Notes: generated by a model from the sequence alone, not told the origin. DNA of 36,587 nt from Syntrophomonas sp. UBA1368 (GCA_002305965.1 DBRM01000068.1:1-36587); one strand, 5' to 3'. Counted from the first letter of the stretch, positions 7,376 through 16,492 are shown. Made by a program: numbers and translations.

Positions 7376-8368
7376 TTATGATACTCCTTTGTTATCCATG
7401 TGCGCCGCCCGGGTAATTCTGTCACGCAATGACTCATTTATAGATTCAGGGAGCGGGGCCATTAGTAAGACCTCAAGATTTTTTTGCTCGGCATCTCTTA
7501 AGATAGAAAAAAATTCACTGCCGTTCTCATTGAACGCCAAAATATATTCTTCTTTAATATTACACCCATCGGGTACCCTGGTTTTTTCCCCATGATCGAA
7601 GTATATTATCCCCATGGCCTTCTGCTTGTTATTAATCAAATGACGCTGAAAATCCTGCTTATCTCTTGCTACTTCCAATATAAAACCTGTTTCATAATGT
7701 TTCTGCACGCTTTCATCCTGCTTGATGCTTAACTGCTTCCCCAGAACCTTTTCTAGATCACTGACCGTTATACTGCCCAGCCGAAGAATGAGATAGGGTT
7801 CCCGGCACATATCAATGATCGTCGATTCCATACCCTGAAGGGCCGGGCCTCCGTCCACAATAGCAGCTATCTTTCCGTTCAAGTCTGCTTTTACATGATC
7901 GGCAGTCAGCGGGCTTGGACGGCCTGAAAGGTTAGCACTGGTTGCTGCCAAAGGGCCGGTTTTGTCGATCAGATTCCTGGCCACGGGATGGGATGGCATA
8001 CGCAGGCCAACGGTAGGATTACCTCCGGTGACAACCGGGGATAGGTTTTTGTGTGCCCGTAAAATAATTGATAAAGGTCCCGGCCAAAATTCATCCATTA
8101 ATAGGCGTGCATCAGGGGTAATCTGTTGGACTATGCCCGATAATTGCTTTATTTGAGAAATGTGGACCAGCAGTGCTCGTCTTGCTGACCGGCCTTTGAC
8201 GGTAAAAATTTTTTTAACCGCGGTTTCATCAAACACCTTGGCTCCCACACCATAAACGGTTTCAGTTGGAAAAGCTACCAGTTCAGAGCTATTCAATAAT
8301 TCTACAGCTTTATCTAAAGCTGGTTCTTCTTTCAGATGGGGGTCAACTTTAAGATATTCTGTTTGCAA
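7376..8368 (-). CDS. L-threonylcarbamoyladenylate synthase (Sua5/YwlC type)
   Basis: 330 residues: N-terminal YrdC domain (about 10-200) plus the C-terminal Sua5 domain. Makes threonylcarbamoyl-AMP from Thr, bicarbonate and ATP for the t6A37 modification of ANN-decoding tRNAs. Visible motifs are PTETVYGVG, the KGRS nucleotide-binding lysine/arginine (K58, R60) and TSANLSGRP. TTG start, two bases after prmC. The gene order prfA-prmC-sua5 is widespread in Firmicutes. Confidence 0.95.
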   Translation of the reverse strand: MQTEYLKVDPHLKEEPALDKAVELLNSSELVAFPTETVYGVGAKVFDETAVKKIFTVKGRSARRALLVHISQIKQLSGIVQQITPDARLLMDEFWPGPLSIILRAHKNLSPVVTGGNPTVGLRMPSHPVARNLIDKTGPLAATSANLSGRPSPLTADHVKADLNGKIAAIVDGGPALQGMESTIIDMCREPYLILRLGSITVSDLEKVLGKQLSIKQDESVQKHYETGFILEVARDKQDFQRHLINNKQKAMGIIYFDHGEKTRVPDGCNIKEEYILAFNENGSEFFSILRDAEQKNLEVLLMAPLPESINESLRDRITRAAHMDNKGVS

Positions 8369-8369
8369 C

Positions 8370-9221
8370 CTATTCTTCCTTTCGCGCTACAATGACCCGG
8401 TCACGCCCACCATAATCCTTGATGATATAACTGTCAGCAAACTCTCTGGTGATCTCTATAGCTGCCTGTCCCTGTTCACAACCTATTTCAAACAGCAAAT
8501 ACCCATTTGGATTCAGACATTCAAATGCCTGAGGGATCAGACGCCGATAGAATTCCAATCCATCCCCGGCAGCCAATAAGGCTGTCTGTGGTTCATATTT
8601 CTTAATGCTGCGTTCCAGCAATTCATAACTGGCAGCATCAATATAAGGCAGATTGGCAGTAATAAAATCGAACTTTTCATCTCTTAGCGGTTCCAGCAGG
8701 TCACCGGTCACTATTTTTATGTCAGCTCCATGGAGCTCCGCATTATGCTTGGCGATAGCTGCTGCAGCCGGCGATATATCGGTGGCAAATATCACAGGAT
8801 CTTTCAAATTTAGAGCCAGGCTCACGGCAATTGCCCCCGATCCCGTCCCCACATCACATATTTTCAGGTTTATTCTTCCCCCTGCCAGTTCGATTACTTT
8901 TTCCACCAACACCTCAGTGTCACTGCGCGGGATCAAAACAGCCGGTGTTACATGGAAATTCAATGACATAAATTCCTTATTGCCGGTAATATAGGCAGAT
9001 GGCTCACCGTTAACTCTTCTTAAGATAGCTTCCTTCAGAATTTTTCTTTCTTCCCGGCTTACCGGGGCATCAAAATGAGCATATAAATAAACCCGGTCTT
9101 TTTTCAACACAAAGGACATGATTACTTCAGCCTCTAATCGGGGTTCAGTAATGCCTTTACTTTTGAAATACCGGGTGGTCCACTCTAAAATAGATAAAAT
9201 ATTCCAATCAGTCTGCTGCAA
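8370..9221 (-). CDS. prmC: Release-factor glutamine methyltransferase
   Basis: 283 residues. SAM-dependent enzyme that methylates the Gln of the GGQ motif in RF1/RF2. The N-terminal helical domain is followed by the Rossmann fold with CDVGTGSGAIAVS. The catalytic motif is N190-L-P-Y193 rather than the usual NPPY: one Pro is Leu, encoded by CTG. The Asn, second Pro and Tyr are kept, so activity is still expected. TTG start directly abuts the prfA stop, an obvious coupling with its substrate gene. Confidence 0.94.
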   Translation of the reverse strand: MQQTDWNILSILEWTTRYFKSKGITEPRLEAEVIMSFVLKKDRVYLYAHFDAPVSREERKILKEAILRRVNGEPSAYITGNKEFMSLNFHVTPAVLIPRSDTEVLVEKVIELAGGRINLKICDVGTGSGAIAVSLALNLKDPVIFATDISPAAAAIAKHNAELHGADIKIVTGDLLEPLRDEKFDFITANLPYIDAASYELLERSIKKYEPQTALLAAGDGLEFYRRLIPQAFECLNPNGYLLFEIGCEQGQAAIEITREFADSYIIKDYGGRDRVIVARKEE

Positions 9222-10289
9222 CTATTCCACCTTTTTCAATAACTCAGTCTGAAAATAGGTCGTGAGCGCCTCAATAATCTCATCCAGTTGTCCTGCCAAA
9301 ACCATATCCAGCTTATGCAAAGTCAGGTTTATCCTATGATCACTAACCCGTCCCTGAGGGAAATTATATGTGCGGATCCTTTCACTGCGGTCCCCTGAGC
9401 CGACCTGGCTTTTCCGAGTCCCTGCCAATTCAGCATTTTTTTCCTCTTCCATAATTTCCTTTAATCGTGCTCGTAAAACCCTTAATGCCTGAGCTTTATT
9501 CTTATGTTGGGATTTTTCATCCTGACAAGTAACCACTAGTCCGGTTGGAATATGGGTAATCCTCACTGCCGATTGAGTGGTATTGACCGATTGTCCTCCA
9601 GGTCCGCTGGAACAATAAACATCAATGCGCAAATCATTGGGGTCTATTTCAACTTCCACTTCTTCTGCTTCCGGCAAAACTGCCACTGTGGCGGCTGATG
9701 TATGTATACGTCCCCCTGATTCAGTAGAAGGGATCCTTTGTACCCGGTGTACACCGGATTCATATTTTAATTTACTGTAAACGCCTTGTCCATCAATAAC
9801 GAAGATGATCTCCTTGATACCACCAATATCAGTGTAATTGGAATCCATAATATCGATTTTCCAACCATTTATTTCAGCATAACGGCTGTACATTCTGAAT
9901 AAATCCTGGGCAAACAAGGCTGCTTCTTCTCCGCCCGTTCCGGCCCTGATTTCCATAATAACACTTTTCTCATCATTAGGGTCTTTGGGCAATAATAAGA
10001 CTTTCAGTTGATGTTCCAGACTGATCTTTTTATTCTGAAGGTCCTCAATCTCTTCCAAAAGCATCTGCTTAAATTCTTCGTCGTTATTCTCAGACAGCAT
10101 TTGCCGAGCTTCTTCGGCTTGCTGCAGGACTTTTTTGTATTCGATAAAAGTGGAAACGATCAGATTTAACTCAGCATGTGCCTTGGCATATTTTTGGAAT
10201 TTGCTCTGGTCGTTAATGACTTCCGGTTTGCTCAGTAATTCTGTTAAATCATTATATTTATCTTCCAGACTCTGTAGCTTTTCCAGCAT
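9222..10289 (-). CDS. prfA: Peptide chain release factor 1
   Basis: 355 residues, full-length class I release factor for UAA/UAG. The recognition tripeptide is P187-S-T189 (PxT, RF1 type) and the hydrolysis motif GGQ is at 231-233 in SSGPGGQSVNTT. An N-terminal coiled-coil domain precedes them. ATG start; the GGAGG site is about 13 bases upstream, slightly far. Followed without a gap by prmC, which modifies its GGQ. Confidence 0.98.
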   Translation of the reverse strand: MLEKLQSLEDKYNDLTELLSKPEVINDQSKFQKYAKAHAELNLIVSTFIEYKKVLQQAEEARQMLSENNDEEFKQMLLEEIEDLQNKKISLEHQLKVLLLPKDPNDEKSVIMEIRAGTGGEEAALFAQDLFRMYSRYAEINGWKIDIMDSNYTDIGGIKEIIFVIDGQGVYSKLKYESGVHRVQRIPSTESGGRIHTSAATVAVLPEAEEVEVEIDPNDLRIDVYCSSGPGGQSVNTTQSAVRITHIPTGLVVTCQDEKSQHKNKAQALRVLRARLKEIMEEEKNAELAGTRKSQVGSGDRSERIRTYNFPQGRVSDHRINLTLHKLDMVLAGQLDEIIEALTTYFQTELLKKVE

Positions 10290-10322
10290 CGGGCTTAAGT
10301 AACCTCCTCCAATAAATAAGGC

Positions 10323-11249
10323 TTACTGAGCTTCCGCCCAGCTTGTTCCCCGGGCATCAAGTTTATGTTCATCTTCTATAATTATTTCAACTGGCAGTAC
10401 AGCCTTTAACGCTGTCAGCGCTACTTCCAACTGCGAATCGTCCGGTTCCCTGGTGGTCATTTTTTGCATCCAAAGGCCCGGGGCCATGAGGATTTTTGCC
10501 CATTTTTTATCGTAACAGTTGCCGCTGAATTTGATAAATTCATACCCAAGCCCTGCCACAACCGGTAGCACAGCCAATCGAGACCAGATCCTGTAAAACA
10601 ATGTGCCTTCCCCTAAAAGGGCGAAAACCACAATGGAAATAACCATAACCGTTAACAAAAAACTTGTTCCGCAGCGAGGATGGGATGTGGTATATTTGCG
10701 GCTGTTTTCAATGGTAAGCGTTTCCCCTGCTTCCAACGTAAAAATCGCTTTGTGTTCCGCACCATGATACATAAACACGCGATCGATCTCATTCATTTTG
10801 GAGATGAAATACACATAAAGGAGGAAGAAAGCTACCCGAATGATCCCTTCAACCAGATTTTGCGCCAGAACTCCTCCGATAAAAGAAGCTATATAATGGA
10901 CAATGGCAGTTGGGAGAATGACAAATAATATAATCGCCAGCAGGAAAGCAAATAAACCGGTCATGAGCATCTCTGTTGTGCTTAACTCTTCTTCTTCCTC
11001 ATCCATGGACATGTTCGCTGATTTATTAAGCATTTTTATGCCCAGAACCATCGAATCAATCAAGACGAAGGTCCCTCTTATAAAAGGCCATTTCAGGAAA
11101 GGAAACCTTGCGGAGTAATCCTTAATGGGTTCCTGTTCAACCCGGATGGTACCATCATTGCTTCTTACTGCAACAGCAGCCATATCTTTGCCCCGCATCA
11201 TGACACCTTCAATAACTGCCATCCCGCCATATTGAAAATCTTTTTTCAT
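10323..11249 (-). CDS. DUF1385 family membrane protein (YqhQ-like)
   Basis: 308 residues, conserved in Gram-positive bacteria, often between rpmE and prfA in Clostridia; function not established. The soluble N-terminus contains GGMAVIEGVMMRG, the family signature. Four or so hydrophobic helices follow between about 100 and 250, with FMYHGAEHKAI and TSHPRCGTSFLL between them, where His and Cys residues could bind metal. The tail is acidic. Part of the rpmE-prfA run. Confidence 0.88.
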   Translation of the reverse strand: MKKDFQYGGMAVIEGVMMRGKDMAAVAVRSNDGTIRVEQEPIKDYSARFPFLKWPFIRGTFVLIDSMVLGIKMLNKSANMSMDEEEEELSTTEMLMTGLFAFLLAIILFVILPTAIVHYIASFIGGVLAQNLVEGIIRVAFFLLYVYFISKMNEIDRVFMYHGAEHKAIFTLEAGETLTIENSRKYTTSHPRCGTSFLLTVMVISIVVFALLGEGTLFYRIWSRLAVLPVVAGLGYEFIKFSGNCYDKKWAKILMAPGLWMQKMTTREPDDSQLEVALTALKAVLPVEIIIEDEHKLDARGTSWAEAQ

Positions 11250-11320
11250 TTTCTTACCTTTTCTTCCTCGCGGATACTGCTGCTAAGAAAAATAGCAGAG
11301 ACAATCGCCCTGCTCAAGTA

Positions 11321-11524
11321 CTAATTCATACCATATTTTTTCTTAAACTTATCAACCCGCCCGGTGGTATCTACTAATCTGCCCTTATTACCGGTAAAAA
11401 ACGGGTGGCACTTGGAACAAATCTCAGTCTTTATACTCTCCTTGGTAGAACCAACTTCAAATTCATTTCCACACGCACAACGGGCTATAGCGCGGTGATA
11501 CTGTGGATGGATCTTGTCTTTCAT
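11321..11524 (-). CDS. rpmE: Ribosomal protein L31, zinc-binding form
   Basis: 67 residues from ATG at 11522-11524, which has GAGGTG six bases upstream; a longer frame of 14 extra codons exists but lacks a site. Begins MKDKIHPQYH as usual. Zinc ligands are the CxC pair in ARCACGNEF and the CxxC in ICSKCHPFFTG, so this is the Zn-containing type rather than the zinc-free paralog. First gene of the long operon running to mazG. Confidence 0.97.
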   Translation of the reverse strand: MKDKIHPQYHRAIARCACGNEFEVGSTKESIKTEICSKCHPFFTGNKGRLVDTTGRVDKFKKKYGMN

Positions 11525-11597
11525 TTTTTCACCTCTTTTCAGGTTGTCTATATAAATTCGATTCATTTATAACAGAACAGCGCAAACTGCAAGAGCA

Positions 11598-11626
11598 ATT
11601 ATATCAGTTTCGTTATAAAAACACAA
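11598..11626 (-). promoter_or_regulatory. Probable sigma-A promoter for the rpmE-to-mazG operon
   Basis: On the minus strand, TTGTGT (11621-11626) is followed after exactly 17 bases by a perfect TATAAT (11598-11603). It lies about 75 nt upstream of the rpmE ATG and is the clearest promoter in the window. Confidence 0.7.
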
Positions 11627-11660
11627 GTTCATCTTGGCCAGCCAAATTTCTGTTGCATTA

Positions 11661-11675
11661 ATATATATATATATA
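11661..11675. repeat. Short AT dinucleotide run
   Basis: Fifteen bases of alternating A and T lie between the yhaM stop and the rpmE promoter. A simple repeat prone to slippage; possibly an UP-like or easily melted tract, but no function can be assigned. Confidence 0.6.
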
Positions 11676-11691
11676 GCCGATACGTATAATA

Positions 11692-12675
11692 CTATTCAAT
11701 CGTCTTGCTGGTGTAGCGGTGTTTATAAAATTGCTGGGCAAACAGAGAATCATAAGCAGTAAAATCAGGATCATCACTCTCCGCCTCACTGATACGATTT
11801 AAGAATACGAACATCTTGGCATCCAGATTATCCATCATATGCAATACCAATGCTTCGGGAAAGAGAGGAACAACCGGTGAAGCAAATTCCAGACTGCCAT
11901 GATGACTTAGGACCAGGTGTTTCAGCATGATCTCCAATTCTTCAGGAAATTCACCCATTGAATTACGTAATGACCGGATTTTTTCTCCCAGCATTTCACT
12001 GCCCAGGACAATGTGCCCCATCATTCTGCCGCTGACTGTATATTCGGGAATAATTTTCATCTGATATTCAGCGATTTTACCTAAATCATGCAGCAAGGCC
12101 CCGGTGACTAAAAGATCCTGGTTCAAAGCAGGGTAAACCTGACTGACGTGTTTGCATAATCTGGCAACTGACACTGAATGCTCCAGCAAACCGCCAATAT
12201 AATTATGATGAATTTTTTTTGCGGCAGGCGCTTTGATAAAAGTTTCCCGTAATTCGTCCTGGAAAATCAGGTTTAATAGTCGCTGCATATAAATATCAGT
12301 TACGGAAGCAATGATATCTGCAAATTCGCTTGCCAGGGAATCTATACTGATATCAGGCGTTCTTAAATACAGATCTGGCAGCTCGTCTAATAGTTTAATC
12401 CTTTTTGCCGTCAGTTGAAGTCTTTCTCTGTACAACCCCAGATCTCCCAGCAACCCCACGACTTTGCCCGGCTCCAGTTCACCGCTTACCTGGCAGCTGT
12501 CCCAGACGATCACATCCATATCCCCTGATTTATCACCAATCTTAATATTGGTCAAATCTTTTCCGTCTTTTGTCTTACGGGTCACTTTTTCAACGATCAA
12601 GTACTTTCCCCAGATTTGCTGTCCGGGTGCCAATCCTTTTAGTTCTTTGATCGTATATGGGCCTTTTTTTTCCAC
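11692..12675 (-). CDS. yhaM: 3'-5' exoribonuclease YhaM-like (OB fold plus HD domain)
   Basis: 327 residues from GTG at 12673-12675, chosen because GGGAG sits five bases upstream; the frame also extends eight codons to a TTG that overlaps the previous stop. An N-terminal OB-fold nucleic-acid-binding domain (about 8-100) with the YLIVEKV and GDKSGDMDVIVWD strands is followed by an HD domain with H166, H196-D197 (GALLHDLGKI) and VLSHHG. This layout is that of YhaM/CBF1, a Mn-dependent exonuclease for RNA and DNA ends. It overlaps or abuts the radical SAM gene. Confidence 0.88.
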   Translation of the reverse strand: MEKKGPYTIKELKGLAPGQQIWGKYLIVEKVTRKTKDGKDLTNIKIGDKSGDMDVIVWDSCQVSGELEPGKVVGLLGDLGLYRERLQLTAKRIKLLDELPDLYLRTPDISIDSLASEFADIIASVTDIYMQRLLNLIFQDELRETFIKAPAAKKIHHNYIGGLLEHSVSVARLCKHVSQVYPALNQDLLVTGALLHDLGKIAEYQMKIIPEYTVSGRMMGHIVLGSEMLGEKIRSLRNSMGEFPEELEIMLKHLVLSHHGSLEFASPVVPLFPEALVLHMMDNLDAKMFVFLNRISEAESDDPDFTAYDSLFAQQFYKHRYTSKTIE

Positions 12676-12695
12676 GTTATCTCCCACTCCTTTAT

Positions 12696-13937
12696 TCAAC
12701 GAACCGGTCTGCTATATGACCCTACGGTTATGCCGGGTGCTTCCTGTTTGATCACTTTGATAAATTGTGGAATACCCAGCGGCTCACTCACCGTCTTTAA
12801 AGGCAGCATATATTTTGGGTCAATGTTCAAATTACGCAGTTGGATCATATCAATTTTAGTCTTATGAATCAATTTGAGCAAGGGTTCCACCTGTTCCGGC
12901 CGGTCAGTAAAGCCAGGATATGTCAACAGATTAATCGATACTTTGACTTGATGATCACTGGCATAATGAATAGATTTTAGTACATTACTGAATCTGTAAT
13001 TCTGCGGGCGATGATAATAATTATAATCCTCCTGAAGCGGTGAAAACATCGTTACCCTTATACTATCGAGCCCGGCGTCACAGAGTTTTCGAATACCTTC
13101 AGTAAACCCGGCATTGGTATTCATATTAATCGTCCCTTTATCCGTCTGCTGTCTGATGATACGAATAGCTGCTCCTATTTTGTCTGCATTTAAGGAAGGT
13201 TCACCTTCACAACCCTGGCCAAAACTAATGATGGCTTCTTTGGCGGCTGCTAAATGCGCCACACCCAATTCAACAATTTCTCCAGTCTCCGGGGAGAATT
13301 CCAGACGATTCTGTGCCGAAAATGCACTGGTATGGCTTTCAGAAATACATCCTATACAATTCGCATTACAAGGCTTGCTCGTAGGAATTCCTGCCTCCCA
13401 GCGGCGATAAAACAAATTCTGCGCTGTGAAACAACTGTATTCCAGCGCACAGTTGGCTAACTGTCTGATTATACGGTTATGTGGATATCTTTTCAGAAGA
13501 GCTGTTATCTTTTCCGGCAATCTTTCAGTATTATAATTCTTCGGATGCCATTTACGATGTTCATCAGTCTTTATCGCGGCCACATATATTTGCTCGTCTC
13601 TCAATCCTACTGCTGTATAGCCTAAAAGGGGAAGGTCGTTATGATCCGTAGCTACAGCAGCAGGGAGTAACGTACGAGTAAATCCCTGGGGTAATAATGC
13701 TGCTACTGCAGAATATTGGCCTTGGTTGTGCCTGCTGCCGGTAAGTGGTACAGGTGTATCGCTTTTCATTCCCACCGGAATATGGCCGGGCATCAATACC
13801 AGTGAAGCCCCTTTGGGTAAAGGCATCATTTCAACGGACATTGGTTCTACCCACCCCGAGCCGGTTTGTCCAAGCATTTTTAGCTGCCGGTGCTCTCTGA
13901 CCTTGCCTGTGTTATCAGCAAACAATGTTAAATACAT
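12696..13937 (-). CDS. Radical SAM protein of unknown function
   Basis: 413 residues. The first 170 residues form a separate domain of beta-rich character not recognised here, containing LVLMPGHIPVGMKS and LPLLGYTAVGLRDEQIYVAAI. The radical SAM core then carries the 4Fe-4S ligands C190-x3-C194-x2-C197 (KPCNANCIGC), FGQGCEGEPSL at the GGE-like position and SIRVTMFSPL further on. No C-terminal SPASM-type cluster motif is visible. ATG start after GAGG. It is a neighbour of yhaM (its stop touches the yhaM leader). Substrate unknown; the neighbours suggest but do not prove an RNA-linked role. Confidence 0.8.
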   Translation of the reverse strand: MYLTLFADNTGKVREHRQLKMLGQTGSGWVEPMSVEMMPLPKGASLVLMPGHIPVGMKSDTPVPLTGSRHNQGQYSAVAALLPQGFTRTLLPAAVATDHNDLPLLGYTAVGLRDEQIYVAAIKTDEHRKWHPKNYNTERLPEKITALLKRYPHNRIIRQLANCALEYSCFTAQNLFYRRWEAGIPTSKPCNANCIGCISESHTSAFSAQNRLEFSPETGEIVELGVAHLAAAKEAIISFGQGCEGEPSLNADKIGAAIRIIRQQTDKGTINMNTNAGFTEGIRKLCDAGLDSIRVTMFSPLQEDYNYYHRPQNYRFSNVLKSIHYASDHQVKVSINLLTYPGFTDRPEQVEPLLKLIHKTKIDMIQLRNLNIDPKYMLPLKTVSEPLGIPQFIKVIKQEAPGITVGSYSRPVR

Positions 13938-13991
13938 TAAAGCCTCGTTCTTCTTTCATTATTTCTAATAGATTAACTTAAAGCCAGGCAT

Positions 13992-14017
13992 AAAAAAAGC
14001 CCCTTCAAGAAGGAGCC
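13992..14017 (-). terminator. Intrinsic terminator after the LysM/M23 gene
   Basis: Minus-strand stem of eight pairs (arms 14010-14017 and 13998-14005, with two G-U pairs), a CUUG tetraloop, then a run of U from 13998 to 13992. Located about 15 nt after the peptidase stop. Confidence 0.85.
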
Positions 14018-14031
14018 AGAAAAGCATTTTC

Positions 14032-14886
14032 TTATTTTCGCAGGAATTCCAAGGGATCAAGGGTTTCCTCATCTTTGATAACTGCAAAATGGAGGTGCGG
14101 ACCAGTAGTTCTGCCGGTAACACCAACATAACCAATTACCTGGCCCTTACGGACCTCCTGTCCATTATCAGCATTGAGTTTGCTGAGATGAGCATAGAGC
14201 GTCTGCTTCATGTCAGCATGTTCGATGATAATGGTTTTCCCGTATATATTTCTTGTGCCGGCAAAGCATACCTCGCCGCTGGCAGCAGCTTTGACCGGTG
14301 TACCGATTTCGGCGGCAATATCCAGACCATGATGGAATCCCGACTTCCGCCATCCGTAATAGGAAGTGATTGCACCGGACAATGGCCAGGCGTATACAGT
14401 GTTCTGAAATCCGCGAGACGGTTCTGCCATCACCGCAACCACCCGCACGGTACTTTCGGGAATAATGAGCTTGTCTCCTATTCTCAGGTTTTCAGGGTTT
14501 TTATCCCGGTTAAGCTGGTTAAGTTCTTCCACATCAATATTATATAACGCGGCAATCCCCCACATGGTTTCTCCTTTTTTGATGAGATGCTGACGTGCAT
14601 TATCAGCCGGCAACTGAATGGTGTCACCGATGGTCAATATGCTGTCAGGCCTAAGTCCGTTTATTGCTAAAACAGTTTGCAAATCCACATCATGAGACCG
14701 GGATATGTCCCATAATGTATCACCCGGTTTGATTTGATAATTTTTGCTTTTCTGATTGCTTGCCGGAATGCTTCTTGCAAATCCGGGAGTAAATTTCCCT
14801 TCCTTCAATGCAGCCTGAACAGGTGTATATCCTGTGGTCAGTAAAAAGCCAAATAAAATCAGACTGCTCAGGACTTTTTTAGTCAC
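14032..14886 (-). CDS. Secreted LysM and M23 family peptidoglycan peptidase
   Basis: 284 residues. A signal peptide occupies about residues 1-25 (cleavage likely after PVQA). LysM domains lie at about 48-93 (YQIKPGDTLWDIS) and 97-143 (HLIKKGETMWGIA), and the LytM/M23 domain at 168-284. Zinc ligands H186 and D189 (HHGLD) and H264-L-H266 are present, plus catalytic-type H233, so it should be an active endopeptidase. GTG start after GAGGTGACTTAAG. It stands alone between two terminators, inserted in the otherwise conserved rho-rpmE interval. Confidence 0.93.
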   Translation of the reverse strand: MTKKVLSSLILFGFLLTTGYTPVQAALKEGKFTPGFARSIPASNQKSKNYQIKPGDTLWDISRSHDVDLQTVLAINGLRPDSILTIGDTIQLPADNARQHLIKKGETMWGIAALYNIDVEELNQLNRDKNPENLRIGDKLIIPESTVRVVAVMAEPSRGFQNTVYAWPLSGAITSYYGWRKSGFHHGLDIAAEIGTPVKAAASGEVCFAGTRNIYGKTIIIEHADMKQTLYAHLSKLNADNGQEVRKGQVIGYVGVTGRTTGPHLHFAVIKDEETLDPLEFLRK

Positions 14887-14915
14887 CTTAAGTCACCTCA
14901 CGTTTCTGTCAAGGC

Positions 14916-14945
14916 AAAAAAATAAAGGCCCTAACGACCTTTATT
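14916..14945 (-). terminator. Intrinsic terminator after rho
   Basis: Perfect eight-pair minus-strand stem (arms 14938-14945 and 14921-14928), nine-base loop, followed by a U-run at 14920-14916, about 27 nt after the rho stop. Confidence 0.85.
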
Positions 14946-14971
14946 ATTGACTGAATAACAGCGGTTTATTC

Positions 14972-16258
14972 TTATTGATAGGATTTTCTGCCGTGACCGT
15001 TGCGGCCAAATACCACTGGAGCAGCTCTCAGCAAGTCTTCATTACTTTTGGTTTTCCTCATGGTATCACTGATTAATTGCATTGTTTCAACAGGATTATA
15101 CTCGCTGAAAGCATTCCTTAAGTTCCAATTCAATTCCATTTCCTCTTCATTTAAAAGTAATTCTTCCCTGCGGGTACCGGAACGTTTCACATCAATTGCC
15201 GGGAAAATTCTGCGCTCAGCAATCTTCCTTTCCAATACCAGTTCCATATTCCCACGGCCTTTAAACTCTTCAAAGATAACTTCGTCCATTCTGGATCCAG
15301 TCTCAATCAGAGCAGTAGCTATGATCGTCAGACTGCCCCCTTCTTCCAGATTCCGCGCTGCGCCAAAAAACCGTTTAGGTTTATCCAGGGAAGCCGGATC
15401 AATACCTCCTGAAAGTGTTCTGCCACTGGGCGGAACCACCAGATTATGTGCCCGCGCCAATCTGGTTACGCTATCCATCAGAATCACTACATCTTTCTTA
15501 TGTTCAACCAATCTTTTAGCCCGTTCAAGAATCATATCAGTAACTTTGACATGATTTTCCGGTGGTTCATCAAACGTTGAAGATACTACTTCAGCTTGCG
15601 TATTACGCTGCATGTCTGTAACTTCTTCCGGTCTTTCATCAACCAGCAATATAAATAATTCAACTTCAGGATGATTGGCAGAAATGCCCTGGGCAATCTT
15701 TTGCAGTAATATGGTTTTACCCGCTTTGGGTGGTGATACAATAAGTCCGCGCTGCCCTTTTCCGATAGGTGATATTAAATCAATGATACGGGTAGATAAT
15801 TCTTCTGATTTGGTTTCCAGATTCAGACGTTCAGTGGGATAAATAGGGGTCAAAGCATCAAAATGGATCCTTTTTACCGATTCCTCAGGAGGAAATCCGT
15901 TGACATTTTCTACTTTTAATAAAGCAAAAAAACGTTCGTTATCTTTGGGTGATCTGACTTGCCCGCCTACACGATCTCCGGTACGTAATTCAAACTTCCT
16001 GATCTGGGAAGGGGAAACATAAATGTCCTCATGACTGGGTATATAGGCAAAAGGCCTCAAAAAACCATATCCATCCTGCATGATCTCCAGTACGCCCTGA
16101 GCTTGCAGTAATTCATCTGATTTCGTCAAGGCTTTGGTTATTTCAAAGATCAGTTCCTTTTTCCGTAATTTGGAATAACCGGCCAGATTGACGTCTCTTG
16201 CCAGCTGGTACAATTCAAGCATTGTTTTATTGTCCAGCTCTGAAATATTAACTTTCAA
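14972..16258 (-). CDS. rho: Transcription termination factor Rho
   Basis: 428 residues. Hexameric RNA helicase. Rho N-terminal helical domain (1-45), primary RNA-binding OB fold with GYGFLRP (63-69), then the ATPase domain with Walker A SPPKAGKT (175-182), VDERPEEVTDM, Walker B VVILMDSVTRLAR and the Q/R-loop region FKGRGNMELVL. TTG start at 16256-16258 after AAGGAG. No basic insertion is seen between domains. A long leader with an extended -10 promoter precedes it. Confidence 0.98.
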   Translation of the reverse strand: MKVNISELDNKTMLELYQLARDVNLAGYSKLRKKELIFEITKALTKSDELLQAQGVLEIMQDGYGFLRPFAYIPSHEDIYVSPSQIRKFELRTGDRVGGQVRSPKDNERFFALLKVENVNGFPPEESVKRIHFDALTPIYPTERLNLETKSEELSTRIIDLISPIGKGQRGLIVSPPKAGKTILLQKIAQGISANHPEVELFILLVDERPEEVTDMQRNTQAEVVSSTFDEPPENHVKVTDMILERAKRLVEHKKDVVILMDSVTRLARAHNLVVPPSGRTLSGGIDPASLDKPKRFFGAARNLEEGGSLTIIATALIETGSRMDEVIFEEFKGRGNMELVLERKIAERRIFPAIDVKRSGTRREELLLNEEEMELNWNLRNAFSEYNPVETMQLISDTMRKTKSNEDLLRAAPVVFGRNGHGRKSYQ

Positions 16259-16360
16259 AATCGTTCTCCTTTCTTATTTTAACAATGATCGTTTGTATGC
16301 AGGAATTAAATTGATATGCTCATGCCTTTTAACTGATTCAAGAATGAACAATACGGTTCA

Positions 16361-16464
16361 ATCCCATGAAAAAATATGCAGGTTATTTAGTGGTGTAAAA
16401 ATTCTGGGAGAGCAATCTCTGGTGAGTGATCCCATGAAAAGAATTTAATAATTAGATTATAACA
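16361..16464 (-). promoter_or_regulatory. rho promoter and leader with a 12-base direct repeat
   Basis: On the minus strand, TGTTATAAT (16456-16464) is an extended -10 element with no good -35, about 200 nt upstream of the rho start. In the leader the 12-mer TTTTCATGGGAT occurs twice, at 16429-16440 and 16361-16372, 68 bases apart. A small AGAG-ATTG-CTCT stem followed by a U-rich stretch lies between the copies. The interval 16259-16492 holds no other gene. Autoregulation of rho through its leader is known in other bacteria; applying it here is inference. Confidence 0.45.
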
Positions 16465-16492
16465 ATCATTCCCGGATTTTAAACACAATAAT

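Noticed and set aside
14089..14547. 152-residue plus-strand open frame
   Set aside because: Antisense to the LysM/M23 gene; no ribosome site and no recognisable fold.
15000..15554. 184-residue plus-strand open frame
   Set aside because: Antisense to the rho ATPase domain; Ser/Leu-rich shadow without any domain.
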